DNA of 20,091 bases from an uncultured Prevotella sp. (GCA_900548195.1 URJQ01000050.1:1-20091), one strand, 5' to 3'; counted from the stretch's first letter, positions 7,994-16,308 are shown. Notes: generated by a model not told the origin, from the letters alone. Translations and numbers: made by a program.

Positions 7994-8103
7994 AAAAGCT
8001 TAGTTTTTGGACTATAAAAGCATAGTTATCGCAACACAATATCTATGCTTTTGCATCCTAATAACATAGATATTACAAGGTAAAAGCTAAGCTATTGCAA
8101 AAC
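7994..8103. repeat. Cluster of overlapping inverted repeats and related direct repeats
   Basis: Hairpin 1 pairs AAAAGCATAG (8016-8025) with CTATGCTTTT (8043-8052). Hairpin 2 pairs AATATCTATG (8038-8047) with CATAGATATT (8065-8074). Both have perfect 10-bp stems and 17-base loops, and they share 8043-8047, so only one can form at a time. An outer pair, AGCTTAG (7997-8003) and CTAAGCT (8087-8093), encloses both. The unit starting AAAAGC at 8016 recurs at 8082 with 17 of 22 matching positions. The function is unknown; it may be an RNA switch, paired operators or a dispersed repeat. Confidence 0.6.
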
Positions 8104-8300
8104 CGAAGCAAAAATTTCAGAAGACGAAGGCACTTTTTCATCGTCAAAGAGCATTTTTCTCTCAAAAACGCGAAGTAGAGACGGGGGATTTTTGATACAC
8201 TTTTAACAAATCAAAATAAATGCAAAAAGCGATTACCGCAATATTTCCGTTGCTTGAAACATTTTCCTCATTGCACACAAAAACTATTCTCCGACCTGCT

Positions 8301-8314
8301 ATTCCTAAAGGAAT
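8301..8314. promoter_or_regulatory. Possible operator upstream of the lyase promoter
   Basis: ATTCCT and AGGAAT form a perfect 6-bp inverted repeat with a 2-base spacer, ending 12 bases before the -33 element. The position suits an activator site, but half-sites this short can arise by chance. Confidence 0.25.
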
Positions 8315-8326
8315 TAGAAGAAATTA

Positions 8327-8358
8327 TTTGTCAGTATAATAATTTTTTAGTAATTTTG
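8327..8358 (+). promoter_or_regulatory. Bacteroidota-type promoter for the PL11 lyase
   Basis: TTTG at 8327-8330 and TAATTTTG at 8351-8358 are separated by 20 bases, matching TTTG-N19/20-TANNTTTG. Transcription would start near 8365, giving a leader of about 45 bases before the ATG at 8410. Confidence 0.75.
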
Positions 8359-8409
8359 CATTCGATAACAATCAAAAAAAATCAATACTACAAATAATCA
8401 ACTACTGAC

Positions 8410-10548
8410 ATGAAGAAAAGACTATTAGGAGCGATGCTATTGGCATCCACCATTACGACAAACGTTTGCGCTCAACAACTTAAGGAGAAACTCAACCGCG
8501 CTCCTGTGGCTGTAAAGACTTCTACCGGAGTGCTCGTATCATGGCGCTCTTTCTCCGCTGATGCAGACGACCTCTCTTTCACCGTTTATCGCAACGGAAC
8601 GAAGATTGGATCCAACATCACAAGGAAAACAAATTTACACGACTCCATGGGCAAAGCCGGCTACACCTACAGGATTGAGGCAAGCAACGGCGAGACATTC
8701 GAGACAAAAGCGTGGGCTAATATATGCACTACTTTCGATGCAAAGCGACCTGCTCCACAAGTCACCGTTGGTGGCTCGAAAGGTAAATACCGTCCTGACG
8801 ATATGAGTGTAGGCGACCTTGACGGCGACGGCGACTACGAACTCGTGCTGAAATGGATGCCTGACAATCAGAAAGATAACAGCCAGAAAGGATACACTTC
8901 TCCATGTATCATAGATGCTTACAAGCTCGACGGCACATTTCTTTGGCGCATAAATCTCGGACTGAATATTCGTTCGGGAAACCATTACACTCAGTTTCTC
9001 GTCTATGACTTTGATGGAGACGGCAAAGCGGAAGTGATGTGTAAGACTGCTCCCGGCTCTAAAGACAGTGAAGGAAATTATGTCACCGAGGCGGCAACCG
9101 ATGCCGATATCAGAAAGATAAACAATTCAAAGACTTACGTCAACAGTAACGGCCATGTAACTGGAGGTGAAGAACTTCTGACCGTATTCAATGGAGAGAC
9201 TGGCAAGGCAATGCACACCGTATGGTACAACCCAAACCGCGCTATGACAACCGGCAACAAGAGCATGAGTTACGGCAGTTGGGAGAGTGAAAACGGCAAG
9301 AGCACAAACTACAACCGCGGCGAGAGATACAATGCCGCAGTGGCTTATCTCGACGGACTCGATCATCTGCCTTCAGCAATCTTCCAGAGAGGCTACTACT
9401 CCAGCTGCTTCATCTGGGCAGTAGATTGGAACGGCAAAGAAATTTCCACAAAATGGATCCACAAAGGCAGAAAAGGTTCATGGTCTGTCGATGACAAAGA
9501 TGGCAAAAGCATCGCTTCAGGCACGGGAAAGTCAAGCTTCGGCCAGGGCGTCCACGGCATTTCTATCGGTGATGTCGATGGCGACGGCAAAGACGAGATA
9601 GTCACAGGTTCGGCTACCATTGACCATAACGGTTCGCTGCTCTGCTCTACAGGCAAGGGACATGGTGACGCTATCCATCTCGCACCGCTTTTTGCTGACA
9701 GTAATGAGCTCGGTCTGATGATGCCTCATGAAGAGAAACCTTACGGATATGACGTCCACAATCCTTCTACTGGCGCCCTCCTAATCAACAAGACCAGTTC
9801 GGGCGACAACGGACGTGGACTTGCCGCTGACTTTATCCCTTTCAATAAAGGTTACGAATTTTGGACCAGTGCTGACAATAACATCTATTCCTGTACCACT
9901 GGCAATGTAATCCTCGACAAGAAACCGGACACCAATTTCCGAATCTACTGGACAGGAGACCCATTCGACCAGACTTTCGATGGCAGATACGACAAGAATG
10001 CGGATAAGTTTAATCCAAGAATTAGATATTACAACACCAATTCCAAGTCTATCAAGACATTCATCGAATTCAACAAGCACGGCGAACCACAGGCGTGCAA
10101 CACCACGAAAGCAACGCCTTGTCTCCAGGCTGACATCCTCGGCGACTGGCGCGAAGAACTGGTAATGTTCCAATATGAGGCTGATTATTCCTCTGATGTT
10201 GTGAAAATCATGATTTTCTCTACACCGGAACCTACCAATTACAAAGTACCTTGCCTGATGGAAGACCACGTCTATCGTATGGGAATTGCTTGGCAGAATA
10301 GTTCTTACAATCAGCCTCCTCACCTCGGATACAGCCTTGCTGAATACGTGGGCGCTGGAACAAAATACACCATCAACCCTACTTCTCATGCTCCTGCCTA
10401 CAAGGATGTGGAGACTGGAATAAAAGACGTGAAGATGACAAAGCCTGACAACGGAATAATGTATAACCTGAAGGGTCAAAGAGTCAGCAGACCTGTGCCT
10501 GGAGAAATATACATACTCAATGGCAAGAAATTCATTTTCAAGAAATAA
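8410..10548 (+). CDS. Exported rhamnogalacturonan lyase, polysaccharide lyase family 11
   Basis: A 712-residue secreted enzyme expected to cut the rhamnogalacturonan I backbone of pectin by beta-elimination. A signal peptide ends near residue 21 (TTNVCAQ). An N-terminal beta-sandwich (about 28-110; VSWRSF...FTVYRNGTKIG) precedes the eight-bladed propeller. Calcium-binding DxDGDG loops, typical of PL11 (YesW/YesX-like), begin at Asp136 (DLDGDGDYE), about Asp200 (DFDGDGKAE) and Asp388 (DVDGDGKDE). Family-like segments include LKWMPDNQKDNSQKG and GDWREELV. The last 44 residues (TGIKDV...YNLKGQRV...YILNGKK) form a C-terminal tail like that of the protease at 1126-3249. No SusC/SusD pair, sensor or other pectin enzyme is adjacent, so it is an orphan relative to the usual polysaccharide-utilisation loci. 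Exo or endo action cannot be decided here. Confidence 0.9.
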   Translation: MKKRLLGAMLLASTITTNVCAQQLKEKLNRAPVAVKTSTGVLVSWRSFSADADDLSFTVYRNGTKIGSNITRKTNLHDSMGKAGYTYRIEASNGETFETKAWANICTTFDAKRPAPQVTVGGSKGKYRPDDMSVGDLDGDGDYELVLKWMPDNQKDNSQKGYTSPCIIDAYKLDGTFLWRINLGLNIRSGNHYTQFLVYDFDGDGKAEVMCKTAPGSKDSEGNYVTEAATDADIRKINNSKTYVNSNGHVTGGEELLTVFNGETGKAMHTVWYNPNRAMTTGNKSMSYGSWESENGKSTNYNRGERYNAAVAYLDGLDHLPSAIFQRGYYSSCFIWAVDWNGKEISTKWIHKGRKGSWSVDDKDGKSIASGTGKSSFGQGVHGISIGDVDGDGKDEIVTGSATIDHNGSLLCSTGKGHGDAIHLAPLFADSNELGLMMPHEEKPYGYDVHNPSTGALLINKTSSGDNGRGLAADFIPFNKGYEFWTSADNNIYSCTTGNVILDKKPDTNFRIYWTGDPFDQTFDGRYDKNADKFNPRIRYYNTNSKSIKTFIEFNKHGEPQACNTTKATPCLQADILGDWREELVMFQYEADYSSDVVKIMIFSTPEPTNYKVPCLMEDHVYRMGIAWQNSSYNQPPHLGYSLAEYVGAGTKYTINPTSHAPAYKDVETGIKDVKMTKPDNGIMYNLKGQRVSRPVPGEIYILNGKKFIFKK

Positions 10549-10592
10549 GGTAAGCTTTTAGCAACACCTGCAACAACAAAATAACAACGCTT

Positions 10593-11678
10593 ATGCAAAG
10601 AATAATAATCTCAACAGACCTCGAGACGGAGCTCTCACAAGCCATCGCAGACTGCGAACATGACAGAATTTTCATTCTCACAGATGAGACGACACACCGA
10701 CTGTGCCTGCCATTGGTAAAGGATTTCGACTGCCTGAAGGACGCTGAGATTATTACCATAGGCGCTTCGGACGTAAACAAGACTTTGGAGTCCACCGCAC
10801 GCGTCTGGGAAAGACTGCAGAAAGGCGGAGCTACACGCCACTCTTTGCTCATAAATCTCGGTGGCGGAATGGTGACTGACCTCGGAGGCTTCGCCGCTTC
10901 TACATTCAAGAGAGGAATCAATTTCATCAACATACCGACCACTTTGCTCTCTATGGTCGATGCTTCGGTAGGTGGAAAGACGGGATTCAATTTCGGCGGA
11001 CTGAAAAATGAAATCGGAGTATTCAATGATTCAAAATACGTCATACTCTCTACAGCTTTCCTAAAATCACTCGACAGCGAGAATATCGCTTCTGGTTATG
11101 CTGAAATGCTGAAGCATGGACTCATCAATCGCAAGACAAATGCGATGTGGGCAGAACTGATAAACTTCGACCTTGCTCACCCAGACCTTGGCACACTCCA
11201 GCGTATGGTGGCTGAAAGCGTCGCTATCAAAGAGGAAATCGTGGAGGAAGATCCGCAAGAACATGGCATTCGCAAAGCTCTCAATCTTGGACACACCATC
11301 GGGCACGCCTTCGAATCATGGGCAATGCGTGAAGCGGCAAAGGCTGACTCTGGCAAAGCACGACTCGAAAAGCCGATTCTCCATGGTTATGCTGTGGCTT
11401 ACGGCATAGTAGCAGAGCTCTATCTTGCTGCAAAGAAGACAGGTTTTCCTACAGACAGGATGCACCAGACCGTGAGATTTATCAAAGAAAACTACGGTAC
11501 GCTGCCTATCACCTGCGATGATTACCCTACCCTTCTCGAACTGATGACTCACGACAAAAAGAACGTCGCAGGCGTGATAAACTTCACTCTGCTGGGCGGT
11601 ATTGGTGACATTCGTATCAACCAAACTGCCACGAAAGAAGAAATAATGGAGGCTCTCGATTTCTTCCGTGAAGGATAA
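10593..11678 (+). CDS. aroB: 3-dehydroquinate synthase
   Basis: A 361-residue cytoplasmic enzyme, the second step of the shikimate pathway: it converts DAHP to 3-dehydroquinate using NAD and a divalent metal. Visible family motifs are the glycine-rich NAD loop GGGMVTDLGGFAAS (90-103), IPTTLLSMVDASVGGKTGFN (114-133, with Lys129), and metal ligands Glu171 (GYAEMLKHGLI), His234 (NLGHTIGHAFE) and His264 (ILHGYAVAYG). Length and motif order are normal. The gene begins 44 bases after the lyase stop and I see no separate promoter in that gap, so it may be read through from the lyase promoter, although the two functions are unrelated. Confidence 0.95.
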   Translation: MQRIIISTDLETELSQAIADCEHDRIFILTDETTHRLCLPLVKDFDCLKDAEIITIGASDVNKTLESTARVWERLQKGGATRHSLLINLGGGMVTDLGGFAASTFKRGINFINIPTTLLSMVDASVGGKTGFNFGGLKNEIGVFNDSKYVILSTAFLKSLDSENIASGYAEMLKHGLINRKTNAMWAELINFDLAHPDLGTLQRMVAESVAIKEEIVEEDPQEHGIRKALNLGHTIGHAFESWAMREAAKADSGKARLEKPILHGYAVAYGIVAELYLAAKKTGFPTDRMHQTVRFIKENYGTLPITCDDYPTLLELMTHDKKNVAGVINFTLLGGIGDIRINQTATKEEIMEALDFFREG

Positions 11679-11725
11679 TTAACATTTTTTATTTGCGATT
11701 TTTCTCTTTTGATATTGAAAAAGCG

Positions 11726-11733
11726 TACCTTTG
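11726..11733 (+). promoter_or_regulatory. Probable -7 element for the receiver gene
   Basis: TACCTTTG matches TANNTTTG exactly and lies 24 bases before the ATG at 11758. The nearest TTTG (11708-11711) is only 14 bases away, shorter than usual, so the -33 part is weak. This element argues against the alternative TTG start at 11731, which would lie inside the promoter. Confidence 0.55.
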
Positions 11734-11757
11734 CAAAAAGATTACACCAACCGAGAT

Positions 11758-12183
11758 ATGAATATACAATTAAATCCAAATATTGATGCCTGCAAGACAT
11801 CTGTCTTGATAGTAGATGACATTCCTATCAACGTCACTCTGATTGAGAAAATGCTCAAGCCATTCCACTTCGTAATCGAGAAAGCAAATGACGGACAGAC
11901 AGCGCTTGACATCGTGGCAGACAACAAACCAGACCTCATACTGCTCGACCTTATGATGCCTGGGATAAACGGTTACGACGTGATAAAGCAACTGCGAGCT
12001 AAAGAAGAGACTAAGCAACTGCCTATCATCGTCATTTCCGCGCTCAATTCTAACGAAGACGTAGTGAAAGGTTACGACCTTGGAGCCAACGACTTCCTGA
12101 CTAAGCCGATTATCATGAACCGCCTCCACACCAGCGTAATAACGCAACTCAATAAGGCTATGGAAGCTAAAGGGATGGCATAA
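11758..12183 (+). CDS. Stand-alone response-regulator receiver protein
   Basis: A 141-residue single CheY-like receiver domain with no output domain. Key residues are visible: acidic pocket Asp20-Asp21 (VLIVDDIP), phosphoacceptor Asp64 (LILLDLMMPG), Ser94 (IVISALNS) and Lys116 (FLTKP). I chose the ATG at 11758 because MNIQLNPNID gives the usual short lead-in and the upstream in-frame TTG overlaps the -7 element. With no DNA-binding region it must act by protein contact or as a phosphorelay intermediate. A histidine kinase follows 119 bases later on the same strand and is the natural partner; that pairing is an inference from position. Confidence 0.9.
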   Translation: MNIQLNPNIDACKTSVLIVDDIPINVTLIEKMLKPFHFVIEKANDGQTALDIVADNKPDLILLDLMMPGINGYDVIKQLRAKEETKQLPIIVISALNSNEDVVKGYDLGANDFLTKPIIMNRLHTSVITQLNKAMEAKGMA

Positions 12184-12302
12184 TGTGAGACAGTATTTAG
12201 GTTGCAGCTGTCACCATCCATTTCTTATTAGTGGTTTAAGGCTTTGACATATTATCTTTATGGCAGAGCTATCACTGAAACCCACATTCTAACACAAAGA
12301 CA

Positions 12303-13139
12303 ATGATTATTGGCATACTCATAATCATATCAATCATAGTCGTGGCTATTCTCATAATAAGACGACTTTCAATGATTAAAACTGGAAATGAAAACATCCA
12401 GGATATGAATAAGCAGATTGCTTCTCTCACACAGAAACTGGAAGAAGCAAGGCAGGAGAGCAAACTCAAGGACGTTTATCTCCACAATATTTGCCACGAA
12501 ATACGCAATCCACTCAATGCTGTGGTAGGATTTGCGCAACTCGTGTCCCTGCCAGACGATATCGTCAGCCAAAAGGAAAAAGAGGAATATAACGATTATA
12601 TCACTCAAAACTCCAGTCTGCTGATGCTCGTCGTCGATGATATACTGAATATTTCGGACATAAAGAGCGGAAACTACAAGATAAGCAAAGCGCCAGCTTC
12701 GCTCAATAACATAGGCGTTTCGGTTATCGCAAGCGTGAAATACAGAGTCACCGATAAGGTAAAGCTCTCATTCACATCCGATTTCGACGATTCATTCATG
12801 CTCGTCACAGACGTCAGAAGAGTGCAGCAGATACTCATCAATTTCCTCACCAATGCCATAAAGCATACGTCAGAGGGAAGCATCGTACTGCATTGCTCGC
12901 GTGATGAGAATCCGGGAATGGTAACATTCTCCGTCACCGATACAGGCGAGGGTGTGCCTTCGGAGCAAGCTGACAAGATATTCGACCGGTTCACCAAGCT
13001 CAATGACTTCGTGGAAGGCACTGGACTGGGGCTCAATATCTGCAAAACTCTCGCAGAGAGACTTAATGGCAAAGTCTATCTCGACAAGACATATAGTGAG
13101 AAAGGCGCTCGATTCGTCTTCGCTCATCCTATAGATTGA
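12303..13139 (+). CDS. Membrane-anchored sensor histidine kinase without a sensor domain
   Basis: A 278-residue kinase. Residues 1-20 are one transmembrane segment (IIGILIIISIIVVAILII), followed by a short coiled-coil-like linker (about 28-58), the HisKA dimerisation helix with phosphoacceptor His65 (ICHEIRNPLNAVVGF), and a HATPase_c domain with N-box Asn184 (ILINFLTNAIKHT), G1 box DTGEGV (213-218) and G2 box GTGLGL (239-244). There is essentially no periplasmic part and no PAS, GAF or HAMP domain, so the signal probably comes through a partner protein or the membrane itself. It lies 119 bases after a stand-alone receiver gene, its likely phosphorylation target. An imperfect TATCTTTA at 12253-12260 could be a weak internal promoter. 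Confidence 0.9.
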   Translation: MIIGILIIISIIVVAILIIRRLSMIKTGNENIQDMNKQIASLTQKLEEARQESKLKDVYLHNICHEIRNPLNAVVGFAQLVSLPDDIVSQKEKEEYNDYITQNSSLLMLVVDDILNISDIKSGNYKISKAPASLNNIGVSVIASVKYRVTDKVKLSFTSDFDDSFMLVTDVRRVQQILINFLTNAIKHTSEGSIVLHCSRDENPGMVTFSVTDTGEGVPSEQADKIFDRFTKLNDFVEGTGLGLNICKTLAERLNGKVYLDKTYSEKGARFVFAHPID

Positions 13140-13263
13140 AGCTTTAGAGCCTAAAAATTTGGGCACAAGAACGTTACTTCTACTGCACTCTGATGTTAGT
13201 AGAATAGAATAGGGAGTAATTTTTATAAAAACAGAACAGAAAACAAAATAATATAGATAATAC

Positions 13264-15048
13264 ATGAACATTTTAGAACTTAGCGAACAGGAAATAGGCA
13301 GACGTGAGAGTCTGAAGGAATTACGCAACATGGGTATTGACCCATATCCTGCAGCCGAATACCCGGTAAACGCATGGAGCAAAGACATACGCGACAATTT
13401 CGTTGACCTTCCAGTCATTGGTAAAGACGAAGAGGGCAACGATATCCATGAACAGGCTACTCCAGAGAATAGCCGTTGTGTCTCTATCGCAGGACGTATG
13501 ATGGGACGCCGCATCATGGGTAAGGCTGGTTTTGCAGAGATTCAAGACTCTAAAGGCAGAATACAGGTTTATGTTCAGCGCGATGAAATCTGTCCGGGCG
13601 AAGACAAAGCACTATATAATAATGTATTCAAGAAGCTTCTCGACATCGGTGATTTCATCGGTGTGAAGGGTTATGTCTTCCGCACTAAGACCGGTGAGAT
13701 TTCTGTTCATGCTCAGGAACTCACTCTCCTCTCCAAGTCTCTCAAACCACTTCCGATCGTAAAGTATAAGGATGGCGTGGCATACGATAAGTTTGATGAT
13801 CCAGAACTCCGCTACCGTCAGCGCTATGTGGACCTCGTAGTAAACGATGGAGTGAAGGAAACATTCCTCAAGCGCGCTACTATCATCCGCACTATGCGCT
13901 CCATCCTCGATGGTGCTGGCTACACTGAGGTGGATACTCCTATCCTTCAGAATATTGCTGGTGGCGCTTCTGCAAGACCATTCATCACTCATTTCAATGC
14001 GCTCAATCAGGATATGTATATGCGTATCGCTACTGAGCTTTACCTCAAGCGCCTTATCGTAGGCGGTTTTGAGGGCGTCTATGAGATGGGTAAGAACTTC
14101 CGTAACGAGGGAATGGACAAGACTCACAATCCTGAATTCACATGTATGGAGCTCTATGTCAGCTATAAGGACCTGAATTGGGGTATGGGCTTCACAGAGA
14201 CTATGCTTGAGAAAATTTGTACTGCCGTTAATTGCAAGCCTGAAGTAGAGATTGATGGTAAGGTGATTTCTTTCAAAGCACCATTCCGTCGTCTCCCTAT
14301 CCTCGACGCTATCAAGGAAAAGACTGGCTACGACCTCTATCCTATGACTGAGGATGAGATTCGTGAAGTGGCTAAAAAACTTGAGATTGAGGTGGATGAG
14401 ACTATGGGTAAGGGCAAGCTTATAGACGAAATATTCGGCGAAACTTGCGAGGGCACATTCATTCAGCCTACTTTCATCACCGACTATCCTGTCGAGATGT
14501 CTCCACTTACTAAGATGCACCGCTCTAAGCCAGGTCTTACTGAGCGCTTTGAGCTTATGGTCAATGGTAAGGAACTTGCAAATGCTTACTCTGAGCTCAA
14601 TGACCCTATCGATCAGGAAGAGCGCTTCATAGAGCAGATGCGCCTCGCTGACAAGGGCGATGACGAAGCTATGATCATCGACCATGACTTCCTTCGCGCT
14701 CTTCAGTATGGTATGCCTCCTACATTCGGCATCGGTATCGGCATCGACCGTCTCGTGATGTTGCTCACTGGAAAGTTTGCTATTGGTGAGGTAATGCTCT
14801 TCCCTCAGATGAAGCCTGAGAAGAAAGCTCCTCGCTCTACTACTGCAGAATGGACTGCACTGGGCATCGCTGAGGAATGGATTCCACTCTTCAATAAGGC
14901 TGGCTACTATCTTGTCTCTGACTTGAAGGACGTCAAAGCACAGAAACTCCAGCAGGACGTCTGTGGCGTAAACAAGAAATATAAACTCGGACTCGACAAT
15001 CCTAAAGTGGATGAGTTCCAGAGCTATATTGACAAAGCTGCACTCTAA
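13264..15048 (+). CDS. lysS: Lysyl-tRNA synthetase, class II
   Basis: A 594-residue cytoplasmic enzyme that charges tRNA-Lys. An OB-fold anticodon-binding domain covers about 73-160 (VSIAGRMMGRRIMGKAGFAE). The class II core has motif 1 around 218-240 (GYTEVDTPILQNIAGGASARPF), motif 2 as FRNEGMDKTHNPEFT (279-293) and motif 3 as GIGIGIDRLVMLLTG (489-503). The last 78 residues (from about 517; KPEKKAPRSTTAEW, GIAEEWIPLFNKAGY) extend beyond the roughly 500 residues of E. coli LysS. This helical extension is, to my knowledge, normal for Bacteroidota LysS. Upstream, TAATTTTT at 13217-13224 is one base off the -7 consensus. gpsA follows on the same strand after 132 bases. Confidence 0.96.
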   Translation: MNILELSEQEIGRRESLKELRNMGIDPYPAAEYPVNAWSKDIRDNFVDLPVIGKDEEGNDIHEQATPENSRCVSIAGRMMGRRIMGKAGFAEIQDSKGRIQVYVQRDEICPGEDKALYNNVFKKLLDIGDFIGVKGYVFRTKTGEISVHAQELTLLSKSLKPLPIVKYKDGVAYDKFDDPELRYRQRYVDLVVNDGVKETFLKRATIIRTMRSILDGAGYTEVDTPILQNIAGGASARPFITHFNALNQDMYMRIATELYLKRLIVGGFEGVYEMGKNFRNEGMDKTHNPEFTCMELYVSYKDLNWGMGFTETMLEKICTAVNCKPEVEIDGKVISFKAPFRRLPILDAIKEKTGYDLYPMTEDEIREVAKKLEIEVDETMGKGKLIDEIFGETCEGTFIQPTFITDYPVEMSPLTKMHRSKPGLTERFELMVNGKELANAYSELNDPIDQEERFIEQMRLADKGDDEAMIIDHDFLRALQYGMPPTFGIGIGIDRLVMLLTGKFAIGEVMLFPQMKPEKKAPRSTTAEWTALGIAEEWIPLFNKAGYYLVSDLKDVKAQKLQQDVCGVNKKYKLGLDNPKVDEFQSYIDKAAL

Positions 15049-15180
15049 TATTTTCAGAATAATGTAAAGAAGGAAAAGGAGATATTGACATTCAGGCTGT
15101 CATGACACTTCTTCATGGGAAAAATGATGTCACTCTCCCCTTTTCCGCTTTCCTTAATCTTACCAAGAAAAAGAATAACT

Positions 15181-16179
15181 ATGTTCAATTGTGGTAAAAT
15201 AGCAATAATCGGAGGCGGTAGCTGGGCGACAGCTATTGCTAAGATTGTTGTAGAAAACACTCACCACATAGGATGGTATATTCGCCGTGACGACAGAATC
15301 GAGGAATTCAAGCGCATCGGCCACAACCCTGCTTACCTGACAGGTGTCCATTTCAATCTGGACGAAATCAATTTCTCAAGTGATATCAATAAGATAGTGC
15401 AGGCTTACGACACTCTTATCTTCGTAACTCCATCACCTTATCTGAAGAATCACCTTAACAAATTGAAGGTGCGCATCCGCGATAAGTTTGTCATCACTGC
15501 CATCAAGGGTATCGTGCCTGATGAGAATCTTGTCTGCTCGGAGTATTTCCACGATGTGCTTGATGTGCCAAACGACAACCTCGCTTGCATCGGTGGACCG
15601 TCTCATGCTGAAGAAGTGGCGCTTGAAAGACTTTCGTATCTTACCATTGCCTGCTCGGATACAGACAAGGCTAAGGCGTTTGCCGAAGTGATAAGTGGAA
15701 GCTATATCAAGACTAAAGTATCAAAGGACGTGCTCGGAATCGAGTATTCGTCAGTCTTGAAGAATGTTTACGCCATCGCTACGGGCATCTGTTCCGGACT
15801 GAAATACGGTGACAACTTCCAGGCTGTGCTCATAAGTAATGCGCTTCAGGAGATGCGTCGCTTCCTTGACAGTGTGCATCCTGTGGATGAAAGACACATA
15901 GAGGATTCTGCTTATCTCGGTGACTTGCTCGTGACCTGTTACTCCAAATTCTCACGAAACCGCACTTTCGGAACGATGATTGGTAAAGGTTACTCCGTGA
16001 AATCTGCGCAATTGGAGATGGAAATGATTGCTGAGGGATATTTCGGCACAAAATGTATGAAGGAAATAAATAAGCATATGCACGTCAATATGCCTATTCT
16101 GGATGCCGTATATAATATTCTCTATGAGCGTATCTCTCCGCAAATAGAAATCAAACTGCTCACTGATTCATTCAGATAA
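15181..16179 (+). CDS. gpsA: Glycerol-3-phosphate dehydrogenase, NAD(P)+-dependent
   Basis: A 332-residue cytoplasmic enzyme that reduces dihydroxyacetone phosphate to sn-glycerol-3-phosphate, the backbone of phospholipids. The nucleotide-binding loop is GGGSWATAIAK (11-21). Other family motifs are TAIKGIVPDE (107-116, Lys109), IGGPSHAEEVA (137-147), the catalytic-lysine motif SVLKNVYAIATGI (Lys194) and SRNRTFG near 264. I chose the ATG at 15181 because MFNCGKIAIIGGGSW gives the usual short lead-in; the in-frame ATG at 15115 would add 22 residues with no family counterpart. The gap after lysS contains the 10-base palindrome TGTCATGACA at 15098-15107, of unknown meaning. Confidence 0.94.
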   Translation: MFNCGKIAIIGGGSWATAIAKIVVENTHHIGWYIRRDDRIEEFKRIGHNPAYLTGVHFNLDEINFSSDINKIVQAYDTLIFVTPSPYLKNHLNKLKVRIRDKFVITAIKGIVPDENLVCSEYFHDVLDVPNDNLACIGGPSHAEEVALERLSYLTIACSDTDKAKAFAEVISGSYIKTKVSKDVLGIEYSSVLKNVYAIATGICSGLKYGDNFQAVLISNALQEMRRFLDSVHPVDERHIEDSAYLGDLLVTCYSKFSRNRTFGTMIGKGYSVKSAQLEMEMIAEGYFGTKCMKEINKHMHVNMPILDAVYNILYERISPQIEIKLLTDSFR

Positions 16180-16246
16180 ATCCCCTATCAGCCTCCCATA
16201 TCTTTACTTTCACATAGAAAAGGCTGACCAACCGAATACGACAAAG

Positions 16247-16308
16247 AAATGGAGCATTGCCCATACGTTGACACTTTACGTCTCAATCATCAGGACAATG
16301 TTCCATTT
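16247..16308. repeat. Long imperfect inverted repeat between convergent genes
   Basis: AAATGGAGCATTG (16247-16259) and CAATGTTCCATTT (16296-16308) pair over 13 positions with one G-U wobble, around a 36-base loop. It starts 67 bases after the gpsA stop and ends 85 bases before the stop of the convergent gene. It may end the gpsA transcript, although the loop is large for an intrinsic terminator and TTTTAATTTCTCTTT only loosely follows. Confidence 0.45.

Larger units (their letters stand above)
7708..8409. other. 702-base gene-free divergent region
   Basis: AT-rich spacer between the start codons of the barrel gene (minus) and the PL11 lyase (plus). I find no coding frame, tRNA or insertion sequence. 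It holds a cluster of inverted and direct repeats (7994-8103), a 6-bp inverted repeat (8301-8314) and a strong promoter for the lyase (8327-8358). No exact TANNTTTG is seen on the minus strand for the barrel gene. It is unusually long compared with other gaps in the window, which suggests regulatory content. Confidence 0.7.

Noticed and set aside
7708..8409. CRISPR array or insertion-sequence remnant in the long spacer.
   Set aside because: The repeats are few, imperfect and unevenly spaced, and no transposase fragment or terminal inverted repeats are visible.
9781..10479. A 232-codon minus-strand frame inside the PL11 lyase gene.
   Set aside because: The plus-strand frame carries clear PL11 motifs and a signal peptide; the antisense frame has no recognisable features.
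13149..13164. Small hairpin GCCTAAA/TTTGGGC after the histidine kinase as a terminator.
   Set aside because: The stem is short with almost no loop, includes a wobble pair and has no uridine tract.
13612..14685. A 357-codon minus-strand frame inside lysS.
   Set aside because: Long antisense frames are expected opposite genes with strongly biased codons; all class II synthetase motifs are on the plus strand.
15098..15107. Palindrome TGTCATGACA between lysS and gpsA as an operator.
   Set aside because: A single 10-base palindrome with no promoter beside it is not enough to call a site.
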